Shown here: in pieces, positions 8,308 through 16,647 of the stretch | Position numbering within the stretch: position 1 is the stretch's first letter | Layout: each line of letters begins with the position of its first letter | From: Amphritea balenae | GTDB taxonomy: Bacteria > Pseudomonadota > Gammaproteobacteria > Pseudomonadales > Balneatricaceae | Length of the DNA: 64,000 nt | Assembly: GCF_003858655.1 (NCBI RefSeq) | Contig: NZ_RQXV01000001.1 | Coordinates: 62,001-126,000 of the forward strand | Direction of reading: 5' to 3' | The notes under the pieces: generated by a model | What the model saw: only the letters and a program-made list of their open reading frames with translations | What the model was told of the DNA's origin: nothing | Databases searched by the model: none | Program-made: the position numbers and the translations under genes

Positions 8308-9720
8308 ATGAATAATGAATTTTCTCTGATTATTAATGGCGAAAAAGTGGCCGGCAGTGCTGGTAGTTTTGATGTAATCAATCCTGCTACAGAGGCAGTC
8401 GTTACAACCGCTCCTTTGGCATCAGTTGAACAACTGGATAACGCGGTTGATTCAGCTAACACCGCCTTCAAAACCTGGCAGCACAGCAGCGATGAAGAAC
8501 GCAGTACAGCGATGCACCGTATTGCCGATCGCATAGAAGCAAACGCTGACGAGCTGGCAGAAATTATTGTAATGGAACAAGGCAAACCTATGTTCCTGGC
8601 ACAGGCAGAGGTAGGCGGTGCTGTGGCCTGGACCCGCTACAATGCCGACCTGGAAATCCCGGTTAAAATCATTGAAGACAGTGAACACAAACGCATCGAA
8701 GCACATCACAAGCCTTTAGGTGTAGTTGGTTCTATCACCCCATGGAACTGGCCATTGATGATTGCGATCTGGCATATTATGCCAGCCCTGCGTACCGGCA
8801 ACACGGTGGTGTGCAAGCCCTCCGAATACACTCCGCTGAACACCCTGCGCTTAGTTGAAATCATCAATGAAGAACTCCCGGCAGGTGTCGTAAACGTAGT
8901 AACAGGCCATGGAGAAATCGGTGGTGCGATGAGTGCACACGAAGGAATCAGTAAGATCGTTTTCACCGGTTCAACTCCCACCGGTCAGCGCATTATGAGC
9001 AGCGCTGCCGGCAATCTGAAGCGTTTAACCCTTGAGTTGGGCGGCAACGATGCAGCAATCATTATGCCCGACGTTAACGTAGACGCCATTGCAGAAGGCA
9101 TTTTCCAAACATCATTTCTAAATATGGGACAGACCTGTGCCTGCCTGAAACGATTGTATGTGCATGATGATATTTATGATCAGTTGACCACTAAGCTTGC
9201 TGAGATTGCTCAGGCGCAGGTGGTAGGTGACGGCATGCTGGCAGGTACTACCTTTGGCCCTGTTCAGAATGCTAACCAGTTCCGTATCGTCAGCGAACTG
9301 GTGGAAGACGCGAAACAACAGAGAGCCATCATTCTCTGCGGTGGCGAAGCTCTGGCGGGCAACGGTTTCTTCTACCCCCCCACAATAGTTACCAATATCA
9401 GCGATGGAACCCGCCTGGTTGATGAGGAACAGTTTGGCCCGGTACTACCGGTGATCCGTTTCACCGATGTTGAAGATGCTGTGGCGCGGGCAAACTCTGC
9501 CAGTGTTGGCTTAGGTGGTTCTGTATGGTCTGCTGATATCAAACAGGCACAAAAGATCGCCAGTAAGCTGGAGTGCGGTACCGCCTGGATCAATGGCCAT
9601 GCTGAAGTTCTGCCCCATGCGCCGTTTGGCGGTTGCAAAATGTCCGGCTTCGGCGTCGAATTCGGTGAAGAGGGGATGTTGGAATATACCTTGATGCAGG
9701 TACTTAATATCAATAAGTAG
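8308..9720 (+). CDS. NAD-dependent aldehyde dehydrogenase family protein
   Basis: 470 residues, full-length ALDH. Visible: TPWNWP with Asn147, Lys170, FTGST at 219-223, Glu243 in LELGG and the nucleophile Cys277 in MGQTCACLKR. The C-terminal HAEVLPHAPFGGCKMSGFG is an ALDH closing motif. It oxidises an aldehyde to a carboxylate in the cytoplasm; the exact substrate is not readable. It follows the porin in the same direction and is followed by a terminator, so porin plus ALDH form a two-gene unit. An amine-to-aldehyde step could be supplied by the aminotransferase at 16648, which shares the same operator box, but this link is inferred. Confidence 0.88.
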   Translation: MNNEFSLIINGEKVAGSAGSFDVINPATEAVVTTAPLASVEQLDNAVDSANTAFKTWQHSSDEERSTAMHRIADRIEANADELAEIIVMEQGKPMFLAQAEVGGAVAWTRYNADLEIPVKIIEDSEHKRIEAHHKPLGVVGSITPWNWPLMIAIWHIMPALRTGNTVVCKPSEYTPLNTLRLVEIINEELPAGVVNVVTGHGEIGGAMSAHEGISKIVFTGSTPTGQRIMSSAAGNLKRLTLELGGNDAAIIMPDVNVDAIAEGIFQTSFLNMGQTCACLKRLYVHDDIYDQLTTKLAEIAQAQVVGDGMLAGTTFGPVQNANQFRIVSELVEDAKQQRAIILCGGEALAGNGFFYPPTIVTNISDGTRLVDEEQFGPVLPVIRFTDVEDAVARANSASVGLGGSVWSADIKQAQKIASKLECGTAWINGHAEVLPHAPFGGCKMSGFGVEFGEEGMLEYTLMQVLNINK

Positions 9721-9739
9721 CCCCATCGCAGCTTAAACA

Positions 9740-9762
9740 GGGGGCATTAAAGCCCCTTTTTT
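9740..9762 (+). terminator. Rho-independent terminator after the porin-ALDH unit
   Basis: GGGGGC at 9740-9745 pairs with GCCCC at 9752-9756 and is followed by six T. It lies between the ALDH stop and tyrS. Confidence 0.85.
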
Positions 9763-9788
9763 ATACCTATAAGTAAAGAAATAATGCC

Positions 9789-11066
9789 ATGACAGATAAC
9801 AACCTGATAGATGATCTAAAAGGTCGAGGCCTTATCGCTCAACAGAGCGGTGAAGCCAATGCACTTAACAAACACCTAAGCGAGCCCCGCACTCTGTATT
9901 GCGGATTCGATCCCACCGCCGATAGTCTGCATATAGGCCACCTGGTACCGCTACTGATGCTGAAACGCTTTCAAATGGCGGGCCACAACCCGGTCGCACT
10001 GATCGGCGGTGCCACCGGTATGATCGGCGATCCCAGCTTCAAAGCAACAGAGCGCTCGTTAAACTCTGTTGACCTGGTTGATCAGTGGATTGAAAAAATC
10101 GGTAAGCAGCTAGCCAAATTTATCGACTTTGAATGCTCTGATAACAGCGCACAAATTACCAATAATCTGGACTGGATGGGACAGATGGATATCATGTCCT
10201 TCCTGCGGGATATCGGTAAGCACTTTTCGGTTAACGCGATGATCGGCAAAGAGTCGGTGCGCCAGCGTATCGAACGCCCCGATCAGGGCATCTCTTTCAC
10301 TGAATTCTCATACAGTCTGCTTCAATCATACGACTTCGCAGTCTTGAATCGTGATCATAACTGCTCTATTCAGATCGGCGGTAACGATCAGTGGGGTAAT
10401 ATTACTGCTGGCATAGACCTGACCCGGCGACTCAATAGCAATCAGGTATTTGGTCTTACCCTGCCACTTATCACTAAAGCCGATGGTACTAAGTTCGGTA
10501 AAACCGAATCCGGCGCCGTCTGGCTTGATCCGGCGAAGACCTCTCCCTACAGTTTTTACCAGTTCTGGATAAATACTGCGGATAGCGATGTTTATCGCTT
10601 TCTGCGTTACTACAGTTTTCTGCCCCTGACTGAGATCGAATCCATCGAAGCGCAGGATAAAGTCAGCGGAGAAAAACCTAAGGCGCAGCAGATACTGGCT
10701 GAACAGATGACCCTTCTGGTGCATGGCGAAACAGCTTTACAGCAGGCAAGAAGCATCTCGGAAGCCCTGTTCGGAGGTCATACCACTACACTCAATGAAG
10801 CTGAATTCAGTCAGTTAGCATTGGATGGCATCCCCTCATCCAACATCAGTACCGAATTCAGTCTGACAGATGCTCTGGTTGAATCAGGTCTGGCTCGCTC
10901 CCGACGTCAGGCCCGAGAATTTATCAGCAGTGGCGCGGTACAACTAAACGATCAGCCTGCTTCCGATCCTGAGCAGCAACTAACCCCGGAGAATGCCATC
11001 TGGCAACGTTATCAGCTTCTGCGTCGCGGGCGAAAAAACTACCACCTGTTCCTGATAAGCAACTAA
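9789..11066 (+). CDS. tyrS: Tyrosine--tRNA ligase
   Basis: 425 residues, standard for bacterial TyrRS. The class I HIGH motif is at 48-51 (SLHIGHL) and the KMSKS equivalent KFGKT at 235-239. Tyrosine-pocket segments [10 protein letters not shown] and [10 protein letters not shown] are present. The C-terminal 70 residues are an S4 RNA-binding domain ([20 protein letters not shown]). It charges tRNA-Tyr with tyrosine. It is a housekeeping gene set inside a catabolic cluster, bracketed by a terminator at 9740 and a long spacer downstream that holds two terminators and three operator boxes. No T-box leader is seen, as expected for a gammaproteobacterium. Confidence 0.98.
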   Translation: MTDNNLIDDLKGRGLIAQQSGEANALNKHLSEPRTLYCGFDPTADSLHIGHLVPLLMLKRFQMAGHNPVALIGGATGMIGDPSFKATERSLNSVDLVDQWIEKIGKQLAKFIDFECSDNSAQITNNLDWMGQMDIMSFLRDIGKHFSVNAMIGKESVRQRIERPDQGISFTEFSYSLLQSYDFAVLNRDHNCSIQIGGNDQWGNITAGIDLTRRLNSNQVFGLTLPLITKADGTKFGKTESGAVWLDPAKTSPYSFYQFWINTADSDVYRFLRYYSFLPLTEIESIEAQDKVSGEKPKAQQILAEQMTLLVHGETALQQARSISEALFGGHTTTLNEAEFSQLALDGIPSSNISTEFSLTDALVESGLARSRRQAREFISSGAVQLNDQPASDPEQQLTPENAIWQRYQLLRRGRKNYHLFLISN

Positions 11067-11083
11067 TCAACCTTTTGGCTGAT
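11066..11083. promoter_or_regulatory. Operator box copy at the end of tyrS (one mismatch)
   Basis: ATCAACCTTTTGGCTGAT matches ATCAACC-N4-GGTTGAT at 13 of 14 defined bases. It starts on the last base of the tyrS stop codon. Confidence 0.5.
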
Positions 11084-11224
11084 TATCATAACCGTGCTAA
11101 CAACGTTTAATGATCAGGTCTGCTACTCCTGGCTCAGCAGATCGTTTTCAACCCGGTTTCTGAGTACCGCACTCAGCTTCATCGGTTGGGTTGAGTTCAC
11201 ACTTCTTCCATTGAAGATTTTTAT

Positions 11225-11249
11225 AGCTCGCTTCGGCGAGCTCTTTTTT
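11225..11249 (+). terminator. Rho-independent terminator downstream of tyrS
   Basis: AGCTCGC, a TTCG tetraloop and GCGAGCT form a perfect seven-base-pair stem, followed by C and six T. It is 159 bp past the tyrS stop. Confidence 0.88.
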
Positions 11250-11325
11250 CGATATCTGAAGCCTCACCTCTGCTTCTTACTTCCCAATCACTATTCAAAA
11301 GAAGCCTTGCCACAAACAGATAAAG

Positions 11326-11343
11326 ATCAACCCTTTGGTCGAT
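11326..11343. promoter_or_regulatory. Operator box copy in the tyrS-usp spacer (one mismatch)
   Basis: ATCAACCCTTTGGTCGAT matches the box at 13 of 14 defined bases. It lies between the two terminators. Confidence 0.5.
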
Positions 11344-11488
11344 ACATAACATTCTCCGTTCACTATTTAATTGATAAATCTGCTGCGAACCTATCTGGGC
11401 AGATATTTCATCTCTTCAACTTCAGGCCCCTCTAGCCTGTTGTTGAAGGCTGGTTGTGCACCCTCCTCTGTCATGGCGGAGCACGTTT

Positions 11489-11514
11489 CGGGCCTGGCTA
11501 CAGGCCCGTTTTTT
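11489..11514 (+). terminator. Orphan Rho-independent terminator
   Basis: CGGGCCTG (11489-11496), loop GCTA, CAGGCCCG (11501-11508) and six T make a textbook terminator. The nearest upstream gene already has its own terminator about 240 bp earlier. Confidence 0.88.
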
Positions 11515-11558
11515 CTACCACAACAGGACAGAAAGCTACGACTAAAGAAATACCGAAC

Positions 11559-11576
11559 GTCAACCATACGGTTGAT
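11559..11576. promoter_or_regulatory. Operator box upstream of usp-tctCBA
   Basis: GTCAACCATACGGTTGAT matches the box at 13 of 14 defined bases and lies 65 bp before the usp ATG, a position suited to direct control of the transporter unit. Confidence 0.62.
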
Positions 11577-11641
11577 ATTCAGATCGACCCGATTCATCTG
11601 TAATAAAGATTAATAATAAATAACTGCCTGAAGAGCTGTTT

Positions 11642-12118
11642 ATGCTACCTGAAATCGACACCATTCTTTATGCCTCAGATATAAGCGAAGGCAGCCGTCC
11701 GGCATTCCGTATGGCCGTGAAGCAGGCATTAAAAAATAATGCCCGGATCATATTTCTTCATGCGATAGAACCTATGTCTGCTGAACGGGTGGAAGATTAT
11801 CTGCCAGCCAATGCCAACCGTAAGCATACAGCGCAATTGATGGCGAACTATAAAGCCCGCATCGAATCCCGAATTCAGGGCTTTCTGGAAAGTGAACTGG
11901 AAGTAGGCAGCCAACTGCCCCACCCTCCGGTCGTTAAAGTTATCACCGGCAAACCGGACAAGGTAATCCTTCGTGCAGCCATAGGCCTCAGAGCCAGCAT
12001 GATCGTAATGGGAGACCGGGAGAGCTCTGCAATTTCAAGGGTATTTCTCGGCTCTACTGCTCAAAAAGTTATCCATCAAAGTAGCGTACCGGTATTGATA
12101 GTGCCGCTCAAAAAATGA
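11642..12118 (+). CDS. Universal stress protein (UspA family), linked to Tct transporter
   Basis: 158 residues, a single Usp domain. It starts MLPEIDTILYASDISEGSRP and ends with the nucleotide-binding loop IVMGDRESSAISRVFLGSTA followed by VPVLIVPL. The usual G-x2-G-x9-G-S/T pattern is seen with a Glu in the second Gly position, so ATP binding is likely but not certain. It is 45 bp upstream of tctC and probably cotranscribed. A close paralogue at 19676 sits beside a TRAP transporter. In Halomonas the Usp protein TeaD tunes the TeaABC TRAP transporter, so a transport-modulating role is a reasonable inference. Confidence 0.88.
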   Translation: MLPEIDTILYASDISEGSRPAFRMAVKQALKNNARIIFLHAIEPMSAERVEDYLPANANRKHTAQLMANYKARIESRIQGFLESELEVGSQLPHPPVVKVITGKPDKVILRAAIGLRASMIVMGDRESSAISRVFLGSTAQKVIHQSSVPVLIVPLKK

Positions 12119-12129
12119 CCGAATAATAC

Positions 12130-12141
12130 TTAAGATATTAA
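12130..12141. promoter_or_regulatory. TTAA-N4-TTAA motif before tctC
   Basis: TTAAGATATTAA is 22 bp before the tctC ATG, between usp and tctC. See the shared motif noted at 2318. Confidence 0.25.
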
Positions 12142-12163
12142 TGTAAAACCCTGAGAGGAAAAT

Positions 12164-13111
12164 ATGAAAAAAATAATAAAATTATGTGCTGTTGCTGCTC
12201 TGGTAGCTGCTCCTTTAGTAAGCTCAGTCAGTGCTGCTGCAGACTATCCTAACCGTCCGGTTAAATTTGTAGTGCCCTGGCCTCCCGGTGACCTTGAAGA
12301 TATCCTGACCCGCATGATCGCAGAAGATATGGCGAATGAAACAGGCAAGCCGGCTTCCGTAGTAAATAAACCTGGCGGCGGTGGCATTATCGGTGCAGCT
12401 GATGTTTCCCGCGCCCGTGCTGATGGCCTGACCATCGGCTCATTTGTTGCCGATATCCTGACTACCCACCTATTAGCAGGCAACGCGCCTTACGAGAAAG
12501 ATACCTTTGAACCGGTTGGTATCTTCCTGGACTACCCTTTTGTTCTTGCTGCGAAAGCCGATGCGCCATACAACAACGTTAAAGAGCTGGCTGAATACTC
12601 GCAGAACAACAAAGTAAGCCTGGGACACTTTGGCTATCAGGCGCTGCCTACAGCTATCACCTTTAAAGCTGCTGCACAGGAAAACATTAACTTTTCCTCA
12701 GATGCCGCCTTTGATGCCAACGATTGCTCCACCCTGGCGAATGGCGATGCTGACGTGATCAACACCACCACTCAACTGATCCTGGCATGCATCAACTCCG
12801 GCGAAGTTAAGCTGCTGGCCTCTCTGACCCGTGACCGTCTGAGCATTGCTCCTGATGTCGCGACCCTGAATGAGCAAACCGGCATTAGCCAGACTACCTG
12901 GAACGGCCTGTTCGTTAAGAAAGGCACTTCTCAGGAGATAAAAGATCGCATTTCTGAGATTGCTCAGAAAGCCCTGGCTACAGATCGCGCGAAAGAGATC
13001 GGTGCAACCACCGGTGCCGGTATCTTCTGGGTATCTGGCCCAGCTGCTGAAAAGGTCGTCGCTGACGACTACGACGCTGCCAAAGGGCTGCTGGCATTCA
13101 TGAAAGAATAA
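12164..13111 (+). CDS. tctC: Tripartite tricarboxylate transporter, periplasmic substrate-binding protein (TctC family)
   Basis: 315 residues with a signal peptide (MKKIIKLCAVAALVAAPLVS, cleavage near SAA-A). The mature start DYPNRPVKFVVPWPPGDLED is the hallmark of the Bug/TctC family. Next come VVNKPGGGGIIGAADVSRAR and later domain-two segments. It binds a small organic acid in the periplasm and delivers it to TctA/TctB. Bug proteins bind many carboxylates, so the ligand is unknown. A GAGAGG ribosome site precedes the ATG. A hairpin follows at 13130, and tctB and tctA come next, completing a full transporter. Confidence 0.92.
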   Translation: MKKIIKLCAVAALVAAPLVSSVSAAADYPNRPVKFVVPWPPGDLEDILTRMIAEDMANETGKPASVVNKPGGGGIIGAADVSRARADGLTIGSFVADILTTHLLAGNAPYEKDTFEPVGIFLDYPFVLAAKADAPYNNVKELAEYSQNNKVSLGHFGYQALPTAITFKAAAQENINFSSDAAFDANDCSTLANGDADVINTTTQLILACINSGEVKLLASLTRDRLSIAPDVATLNEQTGISQTTWNGLFVKKGTSQEIKDRISEIAQKALATDRAKEIGATTGAGIFWVSGPAAEKVVADDYDAAKGLLAFMKE

Positions 13112-13129
13112 GTAAGCAAGCAACCTGTT

Positions 13130-13153
13130 ACTGCGGTCGGGCTCGGCCGCAGT
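13130..13153 (+). other. Intercistronic hairpin between tctC and tctB
   Basis: ACTGCGG (13130-13136) pairs with CCGCAGT (13147-13153) without a T run. Such stem-loops commonly keep the binding-protein message more abundant than the membrane subunits. Confidence 0.45.
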
Positions 13154-13262
13154 CTCTGAGACCGCCCTGAAGCGCTTTTAACTGATCATAGAGAGCTTTT
13201 CAGAGTCGCCTTTAAGACGAGCTTTGATAATAACTATAACTACAAACCGGTTTTGAATTGCT

Positions 13263-13835
13263 ATGAATACAAAATCATCTGCTGCAGATACCCTCAGTAC
13301 TGAAATCGAAATTAAAGTAGAAGAACGCCATTACGGTATCTACTGGATCATTTTGCTGGGAGCCTGCACATTACTTGTCTTGCTACCCTCTGAAGCCTCA
13401 TTGGTTAATACTAAACGGGGCTGGTTTATTCAACCTATGTTCGGTGCCGGGCTGGGAATAAGTATTGTCGCGGCCTTTGCGGCAATTCGGGTTATCCAAT
13501 CGCTGCAGCAGGGTTACCTGAAACAATTTAGCCTTATCGAAGAGCTGTCAGGCGCCCTGAGTAATTACCGTACTGCACTGTTTTCTGCGTCTCTGTTTTT
13601 TCTCTACATCAATACGCTGTCCGTGCTTGGTTTTATCCTCTCTACCCTGATGTTTGTATTTACTCTCCTCTGGCTTAGCCGGCTATTTAACCGTACCTGG
13701 ATACTGGCAAGCGTCTTTACCCTGCTGGCTATGGTGCTGATTTTCCGGGTCGCAGTCAGCGTTTGGCTACCGGACGTCTGGCTTTACGGCCTGCTGCCTG
13801 ATCAGTGGGCAGACTTTGCAAATCAATATCTTTAA
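13263..13835 (+). CDS. tctB: Tripartite tricarboxylate transporter, small membrane subunit (TctB family)
   Basis: 190 residues with four predicted membrane segments: about 28-45 (YWIILLGACTLLVLL), 58-80, 104-145 (two close segments) and 150-170. TctB subunits are 140-190 residues with four helices, so it fits. The N-terminal 25 residues are polar and likely cytoplasmic. It lies between tctC and tctA; the tctA ATG starts 15 bp after this stop, so the two are translationally close. It forms the membrane complex with TctA; its sequence is poorly conserved and position is the main support. Confidence 0.85.
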   Translation: MNTKSSAADTLSTEIEIKVEERHYGIYWIILLGACTLLVLLPSEASLVNTKRGWFIQPMFGAGLGISIVAAFAAIRVIQSLQQGYLKQFSLIEELSGALSNYRTALFSASLFFLYINTLSVLGFILSTLMFVFTLLWLSRLFNRTWILASVFTLLAMVLIFRVAVSVWLPDVWLYGLLPDQWADFANQYL

Positions 13836-13850
13836 GCAGGTGAACTGACA

Positions 13851-15332
13851 ATGGAAACTTTGCTCTTAGGTCTTAACGAAGTCGGTACCTTTAACGTCTT
13901 ATTGGCCATTATTATTGGTGCGCTTATCGGCGTCACTATCGGTTCAATTCCCGGGCTTGAGCCTGCTGGTGTTATCGCCATACTGCTCCCACTCAGCTTC
14001 TCCATGGAACCCTTAGCTGGAGTATCACTGCTACTTGGCGTATACGGTGGTGCCTGGTATGGCGGTGCGATACCCGCTATTTTAATGAACACACCCGGAA
14101 CACCGGTAGCCGTCCTCACCACTTATGACGGCTATCCAATGACGCAACGTGGTGATGGTAAAAAAGCACTCTCAATCGCCTACACCTCATCCTTTGTCGG
14201 CGGCATTATCAGTGTCTCCTCGCTGGTATTATTGGCGCCGATGCTATCGCAAGTTGCCCGCCTGTTTGGTTCGGCAGAATTCGCCATGCTGGCGGCACTG
14301 GGAATGATCTTTGTGGTACTGGCGCACCGCAAGCATGTGGTTGAAGCTGCCATGATGCTGGGCCTGGGTATCTTTTTAGGGACTATCGGCATCGATCGCT
14401 CATTCAGTACCCAGGTATTCACATTTGGTCAGGAATGGCTGCTCAACGGTATTCCTCTAGTACCCGCAGTTATCGGCCTGTTCGCTATGTCACAGGCATT
14501 TGTGCTGCTCTCGATGAAAGGTAACGACTCTAAACGCACCGAACTAAAAGGCGATGGAATGTTCAGCGGATTATTCATTCTGCTGAAACACAAAATGACC
14601 GTCGCTCGGTCGGCTACCCTAGGAGTCCTGATGGGACTATTACCCGGTGTAGGTGAATTCGGATCGCAGTTTTTCTCGTACACACTGGCGCAAAAATTCT
14701 CTAAAACACCGGAAAAATTCGGAGATGGCGCCCCGGAAGGACTGATCGCATCTGAAACATCAAATAACGCGGTGACCGCCTCGGTAATGATTCCGCTACT
14801 GGCATTCGGTATTCCTGCCGATGCGCTGATGGCGATGCTGTTAGCAGTATTTATGGTGCACAACTATATTCCAGGCCCAACTCTGTTTGCAGAGCGTCCA
14901 GAATTTATCTCGGGCCTGTATATTTCGTTGTTCCTGATGAACATTGTCGTGTTCCTCTACCTCAGCGTAGCCACCAAGTGGATCGTTAATCTTACCCGTA
15001 TCCGGGGGCGCTTCATCGGTGCCTTTATTCTGGTACTCGGCTTTATCGGTAGCTACAGCCAGAACTACCAGTTCTCAGATGCATTGATCGCTCTGGGTTT
15101 TGCGGTATTCGGCTACATCCTGCGACGTAATGATATACCGGCAGTACCCATCATTCTGGGGCTGGTTTTAGGGCCGGTATTCTTAACCCGCTTTAAACAA
15201 GCGATGGGGGTTGCCAGTGGTGATCTGAGCATCTTTGTCAGCCGCCCTATCAGCCTTACCCTGCTATCGCTTATCATTCTTTCAATTGCGATCTATCTGT
15301 GGAGTACTTTTAGACATAAAAAACATAGCTAA
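13851..15332 (+). CDS. tctA: Tripartite tricarboxylate transporter, large permease (TctA family)
   Basis: 493 residues, the usual TctA length, with about 12 membrane segments. Conserved TctA features: IGVTIGSIPGLEPAGVIAIL near the start, then GGAWYGGAIPAILMNTPGTP with the PGTP signature, and a second half repeating GVLMGLLPGVGEFG and SETSNNAVTASVMIPLLAFG. It moves a carboxylate across the inner membrane using an ion gradient, together with TctB and the binding protein TctC. It closes the usp-tctCBA unit and is followed by a terminator-like hairpin and the second LuxR regulator. Confidence 0.95.
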   Translation: METLLLGLNEVGTFNVLLAIIIGALIGVTIGSIPGLEPAGVIAILLPLSFSMEPLAGVSLLLGVYGGAWYGGAIPAILMNTPGTPVAVLTTYDGYPMTQRGDGKKALSIAYTSSFVGGIISVSSLVLLAPMLSQVARLFGSAEFAMLAALGMIFVVLAHRKHVVEAAMMLGLGIFLGTIGIDRSFSTQVFTFGQEWLLNGIPLVPAVIGLFAMSQAFVLLSMKGNDSKRTELKGDGMFSGLFILLKHKMTVARSATLGVLMGLLPGVGEFGSQFFSYTLAQKFSKTPEKFGDGAPEGLIASETSNNAVTASVMIPLLAFGIPADALMAMLLAVFMVHNYIPGPTLFAERPEFISGLYISLFLMNIVVFLYLSVATKWIVNLTRIRGRFIGAFILVLGFIGSYSQNYQFSDALIALGFAVFGYILRRNDIPAVPIILGLVLGPVFLTRFKQAMGVASGDLSIFVSRPISLTLLSLIILSIAIYLWSTFRHKKHS

Positions 15333-15337
15333 CAACT

Positions 15338-15369
15338 ATCACCCCAGAACCCTACCGGGTGATTATTTG
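15338..15369 (+). terminator. Probable terminator after tctA
   Basis: ATCACCC (15338-15344) pairs with GGGTGAT (15357-15363), followed by TATTTGT. The T run is weak. Confidence 0.5.
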
Positions 15370-15532
15370 TAACTAAGTGTAACGCCCGGTAAGTCTGTGT
15401 AACTGTATTATCCAGACTCACTAATTCGTCTAGCTACATGAAAATTACTTAATACATTAACTTGTTTTGGATAAAAAGTTATCGTAGGCTGGTTTTTAAT
15501 CAGTTCAACAGATGCAAGGTGAGTAACAGGAT

Positions 15533-16240
15533 ATGAAAACAAATCAGGTTATTAATCCCGCAGGATTGTATGAATTCCAGAATGAATCACTCAACCTTCT
15601 GACAAGCGTATTGGGCGTATCTAAGGCGGTATCTTATATCGTTGATGAGCAGGCCCGACCAATCTGCTATAAAACCTACCATATGCAATCGTCTATGCAT
15701 CGCGAGTATATGGAAACCTATCATAAGCTTGATCCCCTCCACCCAACCCAGTTCTCAGAACAGGATGCTACGGTGGTCAAGATGAATGATCTGGTATCCA
15801 CCCAGAACCGCTACAATCACCCCTATTACACCAACTTTATCTCCCCCTGGGGCGTACAAGACATTGTTGAGCTGTTCTTACGGGTTGATAATCGCCTCGT
15901 GGCTGGTTTCGCCTTGTTTATCTCCAAGCAACAATCTGAACTACGCAGCGCTGATATTAATAAAGCGGAGCAGATTCACCGCTTTATGCAGTTTTCCCTT
16001 GAGCAAAGCTACTCATCACCGAAGCAGGCCCAGTTTGATCATTTCTGTACGGCATTTCAGCTCACACCAAAAGAACGCATGGTGGTACAACTGGTTGCGC
16101 AGGGCTTACCTAATAAGACCATTGCTACCGACCTGAACTGCAGTCTGGCAACTATCAAAACCCATCTACAACATATCTTCGCCAAACTGGAAGTAAACAG
16201 TAAAACCGAAGTCGCCTCCCTGCTATATCAGACCCACTAG
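15533..16240 (+). CDS. LuxR-type transcriptional regulator (second of two paralogues)
   Basis: 235 residues with the same design as the gene at 6061. A 150-residue sensor domain carries Y..LDPLHPTQF and LEQSYSS; the C-terminal LuxR HTH reads FQLTPKERMVVQLVAQGLPN then KTIATDLNCSLATIKTHLQHIF. No receiver domain. It stands between tctA and the aminotransferase, both near the shared operator box, so this protein and its paralogue are the best candidates to bind ATCAACC-N4-GGTTGAT. An AGGTGAG ribosome site precedes ATG 15533, and a TTAA-N4-TTAA motif lies at 15449. Ligand unknown. Confidence 0.88.
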   Translation: MKTNQVINPAGLYEFQNESLNLLTSVLGVSKAVSYIVDEQARPICYKTYHMQSSMHREYMETYHKLDPLHPTQFSEQDATVVKMNDLVSTQNRYNHPYYTNFISPWGVQDIVELFLRVDNRLVAGFALFISKQQSELRSADINKAEQIHRFMQFSLEQSYSSPKQAQFDHFCTAFQLTPKERMVVQLVAQGLPNKTIATDLNCSLATIKTHLQHIFAKLEVNSKTEVASLLYQTH

Positions 16241-16302
16241 ACAGATAAAATGAGTCCATGACGGACGACAAATGTATGAAAAGTTATCCGATGAAGAAAA
16301 GA

Positions 16303-16407
16303 TTACACCACGGAGAGCACGGAGGGCACAGAAAAAAATAATTTACTGTAAAGACTGATAACTCTTTTACGTTCCTTACCCTCACCTCTGTGACCTCTGT
16401 GGTAAAT
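16303..16407. repeat. Imperfect palindromic repeat element (about 105 bp)
   Basis: The left arm from 16305 reads ACACCACGGAGAGCACGGAG and continues GGCACAG; the right arm ending near 16407 reads CACCTCTGTGACCTCTGTGG, its near reverse complement. Related CACAGAG/CACGGAG palindromes are scattered in intergenic DNA of many marine gammaproteobacteria. It could fold into a long stem and looks like a small non-coding mobile or REP-like element. Only one copy is seen here. Confidence 0.6.
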
Positions 16408-16508
16408 AGAGCGCTTACAGGCTATTTGTCTGTCGTATTAAATCGTCCATATTGCTCACACCTCACTGCCCCCCTAAAGAAGAATTTTTTCTTCTTAACA
16501 AACTCTAT

Positions 16509-16526
16509 ATCAACCATCCGGTTGAT
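16509..16526. promoter_or_regulatory. Operator box upstream of the aminotransferase
   Basis: ATCAACCATCCGGTTGAT has both half-sites intact (14 of 14 defined bases) and lies 121 bp before the aminotransferase ATG. Confidence 0.68.
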
Positions 16527-16647
16527 ACCGGTAAAAACTGATCGATTCATACTGGAGCTATGACCGTAGCTTTACCGACAGTTCTTTGCCTTGTCTTATA
16601 TTGAGTATCGCTACGGATTCAATAACAACAAAGATCCGGAGTTAGTA

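Larger units (their letters stand above)
11250..11514 (+). ncRNA. Possible small transcript between two terminators
   Basis: This stretch has no convincing gene but is bounded by an intrinsic terminator on each side, with an operator box at 11326. A second terminator with no gene in front suggests a short RNA or a leader. No known RNA family was recognised, and the promoter is not evident. Confidence 0.22.

Noticed and set aside
11094-11435. 113-codon frame in the tyrS-usp spacer
   Set aside because: It crosses a perfect intrinsic terminator at 11225 and an operator box, with no domain seen.
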